This document shows positions 41,002 through 51,900 of a stretch of DNA of 64,000 nt, piece by piece (positions within the stretch are counted from its first letter, which is position 1; each line of letters starts with the position of its first letter). The position numbers and the translations under genes are program-made. Origin of the DNA: Syncephalis fuscata (lineage: Eukaryota > Zoopagomycota > Zoopagomycetes > Zoopagales > Piptocephalidaceae); contig JAHLTZ010000027.1 in assembly GCA_025786725.1 (NCBI GenBank), positions 1-64,000 of the forward strand. Direction: 5' to 3'. The notes beneath the pieces are model-generated. The model did no database searches. It was not told the DNA's origin and saw only the letters and a program-made list of their open reading frames with translations.

Positions 41002-42390
41002 AATAGATTCCATGTTAACTAGCAATTCCAAATAGAGAGGACGTGGTCGACACTTAGTATTGCCACAAGATCGTAATAACAGTAGTCGCAGTAGATCACG
41101 TTCTAGAGATAGAACGTCATCAACCGCAACAACATCAAACCAACGAAGAAAGAAATCAGCTTATACAGCTTATCGTGGTGGTTCATCTGTTAGAAAGTCT
41201 AATCGTCGACGTGATGCTAATACGGATCGTTCATCAAGTTGGAAGTATTGGTTTAATTATTTACATCCAAATAATCATAATATTGGACCAGCACTTAATT
41301 GGTGGTAAGTTAAAATGATGTAATAAATAGTATTATAAATACAATATTGTATTTTATAACGATATATAAATAATAGGACAATTAGTCGAATAATAAGCAT
41401 TGCTCTAGCATTGCTTGCTGTTAGAACACTTTATGTAGCTATTGAGACAGTACGTACAGATGTACAATTAAAGGCAAATGATCGTATGCTAGGTAAGTCA
41501 TAGTATAACTAATAAATAACAAATTTACTTATAATTTACAATGTTAATAGAGATTGAAAAAACAATTAGTTTTTGTCGGGCTGAATACGAAGGAAATAAA
41601 TGCGATATTCCTGATGGTCGTCCAATTTTACTAAAAAATTGCCCTACTTGGAAAGAATATCCTTTTTACTACTTAATTAGTCATTTAATAAGCTACCAAG
41701 TGTAATATATCGTTAACCAATAGATATACGTGTATGGAACAGGATTCAAGTGTGTTTGGAAGGTAAATTAATACATGATAAATTACTAATGGATACAATA
41801 ATGTTAATGCTAATATAATTAACTAATTTAGATCAAGACTTGTAGCTGAAGCATTTGCTGAAATTATCGAGGCATTTATGCAACCATTATCTATGCGTAC
41901 TATTGTAAGCAGTTATTAATGCTAATACAATTACTTTTATTTACATTATAATGTATATTAATACTATCCTATTTAGTTGATCTTTGTTCTAACTACCTTT
42001 GGTGTATTGGCTTTACTCAATATCATTTACACTCTATTTATTCGTAACTACAATTCACACCATCCTTCTTCATCTTCGGGCTATCCTTTAATGCAGCAAC
42101 ATCATACGCATCCCATGCATCTAGAAGGACCTAGTGGACAAAAATTAAGAATACAAGAAGTTTGGCATGAAACGGAAGTTGATCATGAAATACACTCAGG
42201 CGACAGTGAAGATGACAACGACGATCGCCGCTCTCGACATAATCGCTTATCGTCTAGGCGCGGTCGTAATAGTAATGGCACTAAACGGAAAGGACGACGA
42301 CAAGATCGAGCTAGTCATAGTCGTAGTCGTAGTCGTAGTCGTAGTCGTACACGAACCACTATACGTTATGTAAACGACACAGAATATTAA
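40621..42390 (+). CDS. BRL1: Brl1/Brr6 nuclear-envelope protein
   Basis: Seven exons: 40621-40938, 41036-41304, 41377-41492, 41551-41656, 41730-41762, 41832-41904, 41977-42390; 442 residues. After a long basic Ser/Arg-rich N-terminus comes helix 1 (ISRIISIALALLAVRTLYVA). The Brl1/Brr6 luminal domain holds four Cys (FCRAEYEGNKC, then NCPTWKECM), the stretch VFGRSRLVAEAFAEIIEAF, helix 2 (LIFVLTTFGVLALLNIIY) and a hydrophilic tail ending in repeated SR dipeptides. Brl1 and Brr6 act at the inner nuclear membrane in nuclear-pore assembly and lipid homeostasis. The fourth intron (41657-41729) is AT-AC; only that splice gives the family's W-x-x-C-M spacing. The ATG at 40621 is the first in a frame following a purine-rich leader. 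Confidence 0.9.
40971..40999. repeat. (AT)n microsatellite within BRL1 intron 1
   Basis: Uninterrupted AT dinucleotides inside the 97-nt first intron. Confidence 0.95.
41657..41729 (+). other. U12-type (minor spliceosome) AT-AC intron in BRL1
   Basis: The 73-nt intron begins ATATCCTTT, the textbook U12 donor, and ends in AC. A branch-like ATCGTTAAC (7 of 9 to TTCCTTAAC) at 41709-41717 puts the branch A 13 nt from the intron end, the short distance typical of U12 introns. No GT donor in this stretch gives a frame that fits. Splicing GA|AT...AC|G gives TGG AAA GAG TGT ATG (W-K-E-C-M), the family's conserved spacing, and keeps phase with both neighbouring exons. The AG at 41722-41723 also keeps frame but inserts two residues. 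Confidence 0.85.
42316..42352 (+). repeat. CGTAGT hexanucleotide repeat encoding Ser-Arg dipeptides
   Basis: About six near-perfect AGTCGT units near the 3' end of BRL1, translated as an SR-dipeptide run just before RTRTTIRYV. Confidence 0.9.
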
Positions 42391-42472
42391 ATAGGTACTA
42401 TATTATATTAAATATATATACTTTATATACTAGCACGACGACTGTAATTGTTTGTTAACATGTCATAAATGG

Positions 42473-44093
42473 TTATTGCGCGTCAATCATCTCCCATAGA
42501 CCACAGTCAACGCAGCCTTCTTCAGGTTCACATACTGGCACGTCATCCCACTTTTTAATTACTTCTTCAATAACATCCATAATACGATGGGTTCGTATAT
42601 CTGATTTCCATCCCCATTTTGCTGTAACATCATAGACACAGGTGCGTCCTGAATGGCATTTACTATTCAATCACATAAGTAAAAGTATTTGTTGTCTATA
42701 AAATACTTACGATTCCATTGCATAGCCTGCATAATAACACGAAGAGCCTGCACCCTATTATAAGTAATAAAAAACATAATATGTCAATGGCTATTTATGT
42801 ATTCAGTCGATATTACTACTTACTGTGCATACACCCATGAAAATAGGATCAGCAGTATGACCAAAATGCCAAATAGGCAGCTTTTTGTAATCAATGGCCG
42901 GTGGCATTGGTAAATGAAGACGACGAGCAGGTAATTGATCGCCAGGTGCCTCAAAGGTTACAGTGGGTATACGAAATACTTGACCAAGTAAAGCAGCCAC
43001 TGATCCACCTAATGAATGGCCCACCATCCAGATTTGAGCCTCTGGATAGGTAGCACTTAATTCATTAAATAGATTCTATTTATTAATAATAATTATTAGT
43101 AAAATCTACTTTGTTTTGTCTCTATTATACCTACAAGTGTCACCCCATAGTAAATATTATCCGGTGTTACACTTTCTTCTAAACATGTCTGGTTGCACTT
43201 ATTACCTGACATGTAGCAGCCACAACAGTTGACCAAGAGTAATCAACTCGGGCACAGCAGCACGATAACAATAAATTGTCCTTTTATACAATGTTAATTT
43301 ATTTAATAACAATCATTTATAATAACCACTTACGTTAAGCTTATCTCGTTCAGTCGATGGACCTCCACTGCCAAATAGACCAATACTTGTTCCCTTGATC
43401 GATATAATAACAATACTTTCACTTTTATCTACAAACACATAGCCTCGTAGTCCATCAGCTTTTTCTTCCCATCCAAAATCTTTAGTCTGTAAAGTAGATG
43501 GTTTTATTATTAAATTATGTTATTTTGTATATTCATATGTATCTTACCATGTTCCAGTCACCGCCTACATCGTGCCATTCAGGTTTGTTTAGTTCAATAT
43601 AGGCATTGTAGGTCATTTCGGCCAATGATACTATTGTATCACGATCAGTTACATCAGGCAGTACCGTTAACTCTTCTTCAGGGAGTCGGGCAAGTCCATT
43701 GGGAAGAAAACCGCCTCCCCATTGAACAGTAGAAATACGACGCTTAATCACATGACCACTTGAGAATACTGCTACCTTTGATGCATCAATAGGTGGTGAC
43801 AGTGTAGGCTTCTTCAGTCCAATGCTCATATTGTCAAAGACATTAAGGTCGCGACGGGCAAAAGCAAGAGCCGTCTTACTGAATGGTGGTGGTGGTGGTG
43901 CATAAAAGGTATGGCGAATATGAAGAGTGGTGTCAGGACTATTCTGTGCGTTGACCACGCCTGGCTTCAGCAATGGCTTTGATAGAATAGTTTGTCGAGC
44001 CGCATTGGCCGGTTCATGCGTACCGGCCAATATAGCAACAGCGACAATACTAATAGATGACAAATAGCTATACAAAGAGAGTGATGGTTGCAT
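42473..44093 (-). CDS. ATG15: Atg15 vacuolar phospholipase (autophagic-body lipase)
   Basis: Six minus exons: 44093-43548, 43486-43334, 43280-43135, 43075-42824, 42754-42711, 42662-42473; 443 residues after bridging one break. The N-terminal signal anchor ([14 protein letters not shown]) is followed by a luminal class-3 lipase fold: [25 protein letters not shown], nucleophile motif [15 protein letters not shown] (Ser about 303), [25 protein letters not shown] (Asp), and [13 protein letters not shown] (His). The Cys-rich end [16 protein letters not shown] is typical of Atg15. It hydrolyses membranes of autophagic bodies in the vacuole after MVB-dependent delivery. The break is at the AA pair 43224-43225 (plus strand); one extra base restores the family's WSTVCGCY, so consensus error is likely. 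The ATG at 44093 is the first in frame. Confidence 0.93.
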
Positions 44094-44300
44094 TGATGCA
44101 ATTGAGTAAAAGATGAGAAAGAGACAATCGCAGTCCACATTGTGTTGGAGATCGATTTAATAAATAAATACAAAAGTTTTTAAAGTTTACAGTTATCGTG
44201 AGAAACCTTGACACCTTGATTCATGTAAATACTGATAACTAGACGCAGTAAACCACCTGTCTTATTTATTATTTACAGTGAGCAAATATAATTTAATTGA

Positions 44301-46190
44301 CTATCCATGCTGATGTTCAACGCTTAAATGCTTCTTTGCAAATTCACGAGTCGATTGCCAGTATGTTGGGATTGCCCCTACATTTGCATCGCATCCAACG
44401 GCTGTCATTCCACCAAGTGGTTCTCGTATCTTTAGTTCAGTTAACTTTGGCGGGTGTGGCCGTTTTATACCAAAAATTGATAAGAATATAAGTGCACGGA
44501 TCGTATAAGCTGTATTAAACATAAAATCTGTTTTAAATACTTCATCAGATGTTAAAGTATAGAAAATATCAAAGTATTTGATATAATAAATTGGAAATAG
44601 TATATATGTAAAAATCGCTATTAAAGTAAGACATGCCAACTAGTGCAATAGGTAAGTATTGCAAATCAATAAAATAAAGCTAGTAGATACTTTACCTGTA
44701 TAAACTTGCGATGACCATCAGGATGTTTCCTAAGCTTATAAGATATCAATCCAAGCCATAACACTATCCAATAGATGTTAGTTTAAACTAAACCATTTAG
44801 TTTATGTTAACTTACAAAGTGCACATAATGTTACGATAGTAACCCATGGTAGAACAATACATCTAATTATATCAAAGATAGCGTAGAATAATGATGCTTT
44901 ATCGTTAGTTTTGTCCAATAAATAAGTCCTATTGAGTCTACAATTCGTAAAATGTTTACTGTGGTATTAATAATAATAACAAGCCAAATAGGTATCATTG
45001 TTTTTTTGAAAATAGTTTTTTGCCAATGAATGACCTAAAATTAAACATAAACATCATATAACCAACTTAACAATAACATACCAATGCAAAAGTGTTATAT
45101 CAAAAGGCAATGTGGATAAAAAAGTATAAATTCTTAAAGAAATAAATAGTAAATAGCTTGTTTGTAGAGCAGTCAGATGTATAAGGAAAACTAGTATATA
45201 ATCATTAGTTGTATATTTTAAAATAGATTGAATCTACTTACAAATACAGTATATAATACTGATAACAAATGCGATCAAAAGCAGATTCCGTTTCAACAGC
45301 TTAAATCTTGCCAACATTATAGTACGAGTACATGCATACAACAAAACACCCAACACCTGTAGCAATACAGTTAGAATTATACACGTGTTTAATTATATTA
45401 CTTACTATGGCAAAATATGTCCATTTGTAGACAATATATGTGTGTGAAAAGAATATCTCATTCCATGGATTGGGTTCTACTAACAGTTTAGTATTGATAT
45501 AACAAGTATTTGAATTGTTTACCTTGTCCAGCAGTATAATGGAAGGCAGTGTAGCCGTTAACATTTTTCATATCTTTTGGAAAGATAGATGCCTCCATTA
45601 TTGCTATTGTTATTGGTTTTAATACCGGAAGCAAAATTTTCACATCGTAACTATTGCCTATAATATAATCGTAGCCTAAATAAAAATATGGTGGCGTATA
45701 TGATAATAGAATAAACAGCTTGACTGGTGGAAATCCTGCGCGCAATAATTGCCGCATCAATTTATCTATTGCTTGACTGATCTAAATTGCAGTTATTGTA
45801 TATATTTATTTTATACCATAATAAAATACTTACCTGTTCTGTGGTATCACACTTAGCAGAAAAAAGGTATTTAAACTTTACGATTAACGCAAAATCTGGA
45901 TAGCTAGATGCAATTTCAGCAATATTTTGGATCATTGGATCGGAGGCATTAACCAGCGGGAAAGAGCATTTTGTGTTTGATTCTGTATAATTAAGGAAAT
46001 TTGATACAAGTGCAGTGCCATTATAAGGACGCCGATGAGGCTCCGGATAAAGAAATGCATCGGTTAATTTATAAGATATTTGGTCGCTGGTGCCATTAAA
46101 AAGAGTGAGTTTTGCACAAACATAGTTGATTTGTATTAATATACAAGTAAATAGCAATAACACCAATTGTTGGTATTTTGAAAATAACAT
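44301..46190 (-). pseudogene. receptor-family copy 3, inverted, frame-damaged
   Basis: It has the same exon order as copy 1 on the opposite strand: signal peptide exon from the ATG at 46190, luminal exon with ISQAIDKLM and GFPPVKLFILLSY, then the helix exons and the last exon KIREPLGGMTAVG, ending at 44301. The luminal half and the first helix exons are intact. In the third helix exon (about 44815-45040) at least two frame changes occur after KKLFSKK, including loss of a G beside an A7 run compared with copy 2, and the following 90 bp are diverged. Its C-terminus (QSTREFAKKHLSVEHQHG) is unlike that of copy 2. It is a mosaic: upstream DNA matches copy 1, the 3' half matches copy 2. It could be a recent loss or partly consensus error. 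Confidence 0.65.
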
Positions 46191-46983
46191 ATTAAAGACT
46201 AGAGTAAAAAGCAATAAATTTGTGTTATCAACAAATTTAAATCGTATTATTATATAGTAAATGGTCGTGTAGCTTCATGGAAGCCACATGCAAGTATAAA
46301 CTAGTTTTGTGACATAGGCCTTTTGCATTGGTGTGCAGGCAATATTAGAGAACTGGTAGCTAGCAATCTTGTAGATGAACAATAGTGCAATAAAATTTAT
46401 GTGTAAACATCTAAATGCTATTTAAATGTATACAAATGTTTATCCTTAATACAATGAACACAGTTTTAATGAGATGGTTGATTGTTGCTTGTTCAAATGC
46501 AATATGGGTAGACACATATTATGGTATTCATGTTATTGCAACACGCATAGATTCACGTGGCGCAATGTTCAACACCGTGGTTGTACCAATTCTGTATAAA
46601 ACTTGAATCATTTCTTTGTTCTAGAAACACATGCATAATTCTATATTATCATTATTGCAATTATTCGGTTTTAATGGTAAAAGCACGGTTAAAATTTACT
46701 ATCATCCATGTTTATCAAACGTTGCCAAGAACAAATCAAAGGCTAACCTGTTTAAATGCAAAATCAGATCCAGAAAAAGTAATTCAAGGTTGAAGCAGTA
46801 TCATTAAACCCTTGAGTGATGTTATTCATATAATGAAAGACATGAAAACAGAACAAGTGTTATTTTTAAATACTAGGACTATAGCAAATTTAAATTCCTT
46901 TGATATAACATATGGCCATATTAATTATAAGCAACACAACAAAGGCTCGGTCAATACTGATGAAAGGTCTTACAGCAGTAGTT
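46100..46983. repeat. right arm of the long-distance inverted repeat
   Basis: Near-identical reverse complement of the left arm that starts at 26085, including both short open frames (46415-46606 and 46557-46793 on plus). The arms enclose about 19 kb carrying receptor copies 1-3, DCK1, BRL1 and ATG15. Confidence 0.9.
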
Positions 46984-47579
46984 ATTATTGAGATATGTAA
47001 TTTTTGAAATAATCAGCGTATTTAACAATATATATGTGGGTAACTAGTCATATACTAATTTATTAATTTTTACCATAGCAGTAGGTAATAGTATAAAATA
47101 CAATATAGTCTAAACAATGCGCAGAACTAGTAGCTTTGTCTGCATTTTATAATACTTAATAAGTATAGTGCCAACAGTCCTTCTATTGATAGGCTAATCA
47201 CAATATTATAAAGATGGTGTATTTATCCATTTGTCTAATATCATAATGATGCCAGTATGCTGATGGTCTATTTGAAAAAGTATAAAGCTACAGTAAATAA
47301 TACGCAATACTTTTGTGCTAATTTTAGGGTATTTAATATAAGCTGCATTATAGTGCTCAATCAGTAGCTTTAAAATTAATTGTATAAACCAGACGGTAAA
47401 TTGTATTGAAATATTTAAATAAGCAATACATCATAATAAAACAATTTGATCAGCGTATTATTTTAATTACTATTATATTATTATACACTAATTTGCTATA
47501 AATCAACCAATCTAACGTGTTAATCAATATTTATTTATAAACTGATAAAAATATAAGCTATTCATTGTATACTATACAC
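46984..47579. other. intergenic
   Basis: AT-rich; no gene or repeat recognised. It is the 3' flank of the kinase-like gene. Confidence 0.65.
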
Positions 47580-48680
47580 TTATTGCATAAAATAATCATC
47601 CTTTAAAGCATCAGCCGCCGTAATACGCTGCTCTGGATCTTCATGTAGCATTTTACTAAAAAGATTACGTAACGCATTTGATTCAATACGACTAAGATCG
47701 ACTTTATGCGATTCTGCATCAATTGGTACGGGCTCTCCTGTGATGGAGTAATAAAAGGTGGCAGCTACGGTCCATATTTCCGCTAGTTGTGGGCGTACCC
47801 GATATAATATACCTTTATCGTGCGTTTCTGGTGGTGCAAATTTAGCCGTACCCGGATATCGAATAAGTACATACGAATTTGCATCAACCGCTGCTTCTCT
47901 TGTCCAGCCAAAATCTATTAGTTTGGCCCGTACCGGTATTGACGCTGCTTCTGCTTCATTTAAATTGGGCACTACCATAATATTACCCGGCTTTAAGCTG
48001 CCATGTACGTAGCCCGCCTCATGTAGCATAGATACACCTTGCAGCACTTCTTTAAGTAGTTGTCGCGTTTGTCTTTCGAGTAAATCAAGCTGGTTTTCCG
48101 CCCGAAGGGTTTGCAAATAATCGTCTAAATCTTTACCGCCCTCAAAATACTTCATACGAAGCCCAGGACCGGCTGTCGTCATAATATTTGGATAGACTTT
48201 TGGAAATACATCGCCACCCGGTTTAGTCGATAGTGTTTTAACAATACCGTGCATTTGGCGTGCTTCAAGTGGATTTAGCGGTACTTTGACGGCCGTAATC
48301 TCCCCGCGCTCACAAACCGTTACAACTGTGCCGCAATTACCTGAACCAATCTTGTCTTTTACTCGCGGTATATCTGAATCTGGAAATGCTTCATCAGAAG
48401 GAGAGGGAGTAGATGAATTAGACGGGGTATTTGCGTCATTCTTGCGTGGTAAAAGCGTAGTCCGAATAGAGTTGGCTGCTTCCGCGCAGGTCTTTACTGG
48501 TAATACTTTAAAGAATTGTTGTGAAATGGATATTTTGCGCGTCTTTTCCTCGGTATTGGCAGTTGATTCGGTAGTGTTGTTCATGTTTGTACTAATAATA
48601 TTACCGTCGTTCTTCATAGGATCGTTGTTGTTGCTATTATTGCTTGTAATGTTCTGGTTAATAGGAGGTAATGTAGACAT
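47580..48680 (-). CDS. protein-kinase-fold protein lacking the catalytic Asp (likely pseudokinase)
   Basis: A single exon of 366 residues. The N-terminal 100 residues are Asn/Thr-rich and disordered. The kinase fold begins near 108: glycine loop GSGNCGTV, the Lys of ITAVKVPL (about 130), YVHGSLKPGNIMVV (about 224-237), LIDFGWT (DFG, about 252), PGTAKFAPPE in the activation segment, AEIWTVAATFYYSITGE, and a final helix region DPEQRITAADAL. The HRD-loop Asp is Ser (HGS in place of HxD), while the ATP-binding Lys, DFG Asp and the loop Asn remain. It probably binds nucleotide but phosphorylates poorly or not at all. There is no frame break or sign of decay, so it is likely a functional pseudokinase. 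Substrate or partner unknown. Confidence 0.85.
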   Translation of the reverse strand: MSTLPPINQNITSNNSNNNDPMKNDGNIISTNMNNTTESTANTEEKTRKISISQQFFKVLPVKTCAEAANSIRTTLLPRKNDANTPSNSSTPSPSDEAFPDSDIPRVKDKIGSGNCGTVVTVCERGEITAVKVPLNPLEARQMHGIVKTLSTKPGGDVFPKVYPNIMTTAGPGLRMKYFEGGKDLDDYLQTLRAENQLDLLERQTRQLLKEVLQGVSMLHEAGYVHGSLKPGNIMVVPNLNEAEAASIPVRAKLIDFGWTREAAVDANSYVLIRYPGTAKFAPPETHDKGILYRVRPQLAEIWTVAATFYYSITGEPVPIDAESHKVDLSRIESNALRNLFSKMLHEDPEQRITAADALKDDYFMQ

Positions 48681-48986
48681 TTTATATAGAATAAACCGTA
48701 GAGCAATAACCTGCCAACGAACGCCAAGAAAGATACGCCAAGATTTATTTTTGCATGTTTAATTTACATGTCCGATCAAAGATTTCTATTAACCTTTTAA
48801 TGACGTCTGTTTGTAAAAATACGGTTAATTAGTTTACGCTAAACTATTAACATCATCCTATAATCCATATTAAATGTCTATCTACTAAAATGTCTTTTAA
48901 TAAAAACGCATATTTATTGTTAATAATATCGATAGTGGTATTTTCTTTTATCTTTCTCGCTAAAATGTGGTGGTGGTGGTTATTTT
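48681..48986. promoter_or_regulatory. kinase promoter / HUWE1 3' flank, with CRE-like site
   Basis: A 306-bp gap upstream of the kinase-like gene. ATGACGTCT near 48800 contains TGACGTC, similar to a CREB/ATF-type bZIP site; one occurrence is weak evidence. Confidence 0.3.
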
Positions 48987-51900
48987 CTAACTAAATCCAA
49001 AACCGGTTGAGCACTCTTCGATAGCCATTAGTAGCATCGACCGTAATTTTTCATACGAGGTATACATAGGCAGATCCAATTGATTAAAACTAAATAAATA
49101 AATAAATAATCAATCAATCAATTAATTAATTAATAACCTTATAATACTTACCAGGTATGGGCAGAAGGTAGGCGAGCGGTAGATGAGAAATCTTTATGAA
49201 TTTGGAACTTTTGCACACCGCCCGATCCTTGGAGGGCTACAAATCCTTCGAGTGGCACTTTTGATGTGCCTGTAACGAATTGAACTAGTTTGGCTCGTTC
49301 TTCACGATTAAAACTACGTACGGCACGCCAGAACCATTGGATTTGCGCAGCTGAGGCATTATAGCCTTGATAGTCCGTATTATTCTTCCAGTCATCGACA
49401 TCAATATCGAATAAACCAGAAATGAGCAATTCCAGTTCTTGTTCATTAAATATACTTATAAGGGCGGGTGGAATGATTTCATGGAAGCCCGCGAGGAAAC
49501 TATCAATTTGATCGCGTATCGATAGTGTCAAACGCTGTTCCACAACTAATTTAACATAGTCCATCTTATTATCTTCGGTAACGGCAATATTACGGCCATC
49601 TGGTTGCAAATCAACAATACGCTTCTCACCGAAATGATCCACTTCCATGCTAAAGGTTAAGTCAATAACATCAGTAATATCATTATTCAGTATCCATTCT
49701 AAACTCTTGTAATAATCAGGATCGACCGCTTCCACATCCTTATAATCAACGGATCGAGCCAACATATGCTTATAGAATGAACGGGCAAAATGACAATCTA
49801 ATAGGCGACCATCATAAATGGCCTTGCCAATAACTCGACCAATAAACTTAAAGTAAAGTAGATGATCTGGATTGACCCACGACGATGGATTGGGCTGATA
49901 AGTAACACTATCCACGGCCGATGCAACAAATAGCGCGTAATTTGGATTAAACATTTGACGCGATAATACTTGGAACCATTCACGGGATACACCGCCGGCA
50001 TCGACGCCTTCTTCGTCGTAGAATCGAACGTTCAACTTGCCATACTTGATTTCATCACCACTTTTACCTTGCCATTGGTGGAATGAATCTTCGAATACAT
50101 ATTGACGACGTACGTTTAGGTGAAGGGTTGAATAGTGCTGCTCCCGTTGTTGACCGGTACGTTTGTGTAGCTGCTGTGAAAAGTATTTACGCTTATTATC
50201 AAACTCCAATACTTTTGGACTATGAACCAGTAGCGAAAATGAACCATTCATCAAGCTTGGATTATGTCGTACGAGCATATTAAGTATTTTACGATGATCT
50301 TCAATAAAGCGGAAGAAGGCATCGGATGGTTCACTCAATCCACCCTGACTATTGAATCGACTATCTCGTGAAGCAGATGCCGATAACGATACCGATGATA
50401 CATCCATACTAGAGGCTAGTTTATCAGCGGTAGCTTTAGCGTTCACCGCTTCAAGCACCACATGTCTGGACACGACCATAAACGACTCAACCAGCGGTAG
50501 AAGAACGGTGGCCACTCGATTGGTGTCTGGATTATTTTGTACGAGAGTTAAACATTCACCAAGTCGTTGCCAAAGCGGTTCAAATGCCAATCGATCATAG
50601 ACCGCTAGTAAACGGGCCATATTCTCTTCTTCACTGGCCGATGATAATGAAGCGGCCGTGGGTCGATCTTTATTTGGCTGAGGGGCAAATAGATAGTCGA
50701 TTGTTTTAAGAATACGTAATAGCTTGGCTTGTCGTGCTGAAGCCGGTGAGAACTGAGATAGAACGGCATTCAATGCTTCTTCAGATATTACAGTGGCAAC
50801 TGGTTCATCATCGGTCGTGTGTCCATCAGCAATGGCTTTTCCAGCCGTATTATCGGTTGTACTAGTAGGTGGCGCAAGTACAGCTAATAATTCGGTTAAA
50901 TCCGACATCGTTGCTTCAGACCATTGTGCAGCATTAACAATCAATTCATCTACCATAATATCAAAACCACTTAGAGATGACAAGTGCTGAATAGATAGAA
51001 TAGTACATTGGAAGGCCCGCATACTACAGATATCGAGTGCTAATACACGTGATACCGCTCTATAACCTGAATCTGGAATAGGAGGTGGTTTGAAGATAGG
51101 AGCAGTGGCGGTAATAGTAGTAGATGTTGAAGTAGATGCTACTGGTGCCGTTGATGTAGAAGCAGCAGTAGCAGCAGTAGCAGCAGTAGATGTAGAAGGT
51201 GTCGTTGTTTCAGCTTCTGTTGTAGTACTACTAGTAGTAGTAGCAGTAGCAGTAGCAGTAGCAGTAGCAGTAGTAGCTGCTGCTGTAATACGACGGGCTT
51301 CTTTCTTCATTAATGCCGGTAATGTACGCGTAATGGTGAAATTAAATGCATTAATTGATCAAGTAAGGCGGATTGCTCTAGAAATACTGGATGATCCAAT
51401 AACGCCAATAGAGTAACGAGTGGATATTTATGTAACTTCTCGCGTCCTACACCTTTAGCATGTTCATGTTCAACCAAGAAATACTGGAAACAACGATCAT
51501 TCATGCCTACTAAATAGGATACCATTTCTAAACAATGCCGTAATACACCACCTACATCTTGATCACTCAAAGTAGTCATAGATGATGTTGATGAAGTATT
51601 ACTCGTAGTATCGTGTAATACTGAAGTAGAAGACGACGATGATTGTCGTGGAGTAGTGGCAGTACCGGGTATGGTACGGGCCCGTTGTACTAATCGTTGA
51701 AAACTCCAATTAAATGCCGCCGTACTTTGACTTCCTTCATAAATAATCGATAATAACAGAGTTAACAAATCCGATCTCGTCTTTCCATTCTCGGATAGAT
51801 TCAATAATACACGTTGATATAAATCCTTTGAAAATAATGCTTGTGGTCGACCAAATAGTAATCGAGTAATAGCCGCTGTTCCTTGTCGATCTACAATGGC

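Noticed and set aside
41657-41723. Ordinary GT-AG or AT-AG splicing of the fourth BRL1 intron
   Set aside because: No GT in the stretch gives a phase-compatible U2-type intron of usual length. The AG at 41722-41723 keeps frame but adds two residues inside the conserved W-x-x-C-M spacing.
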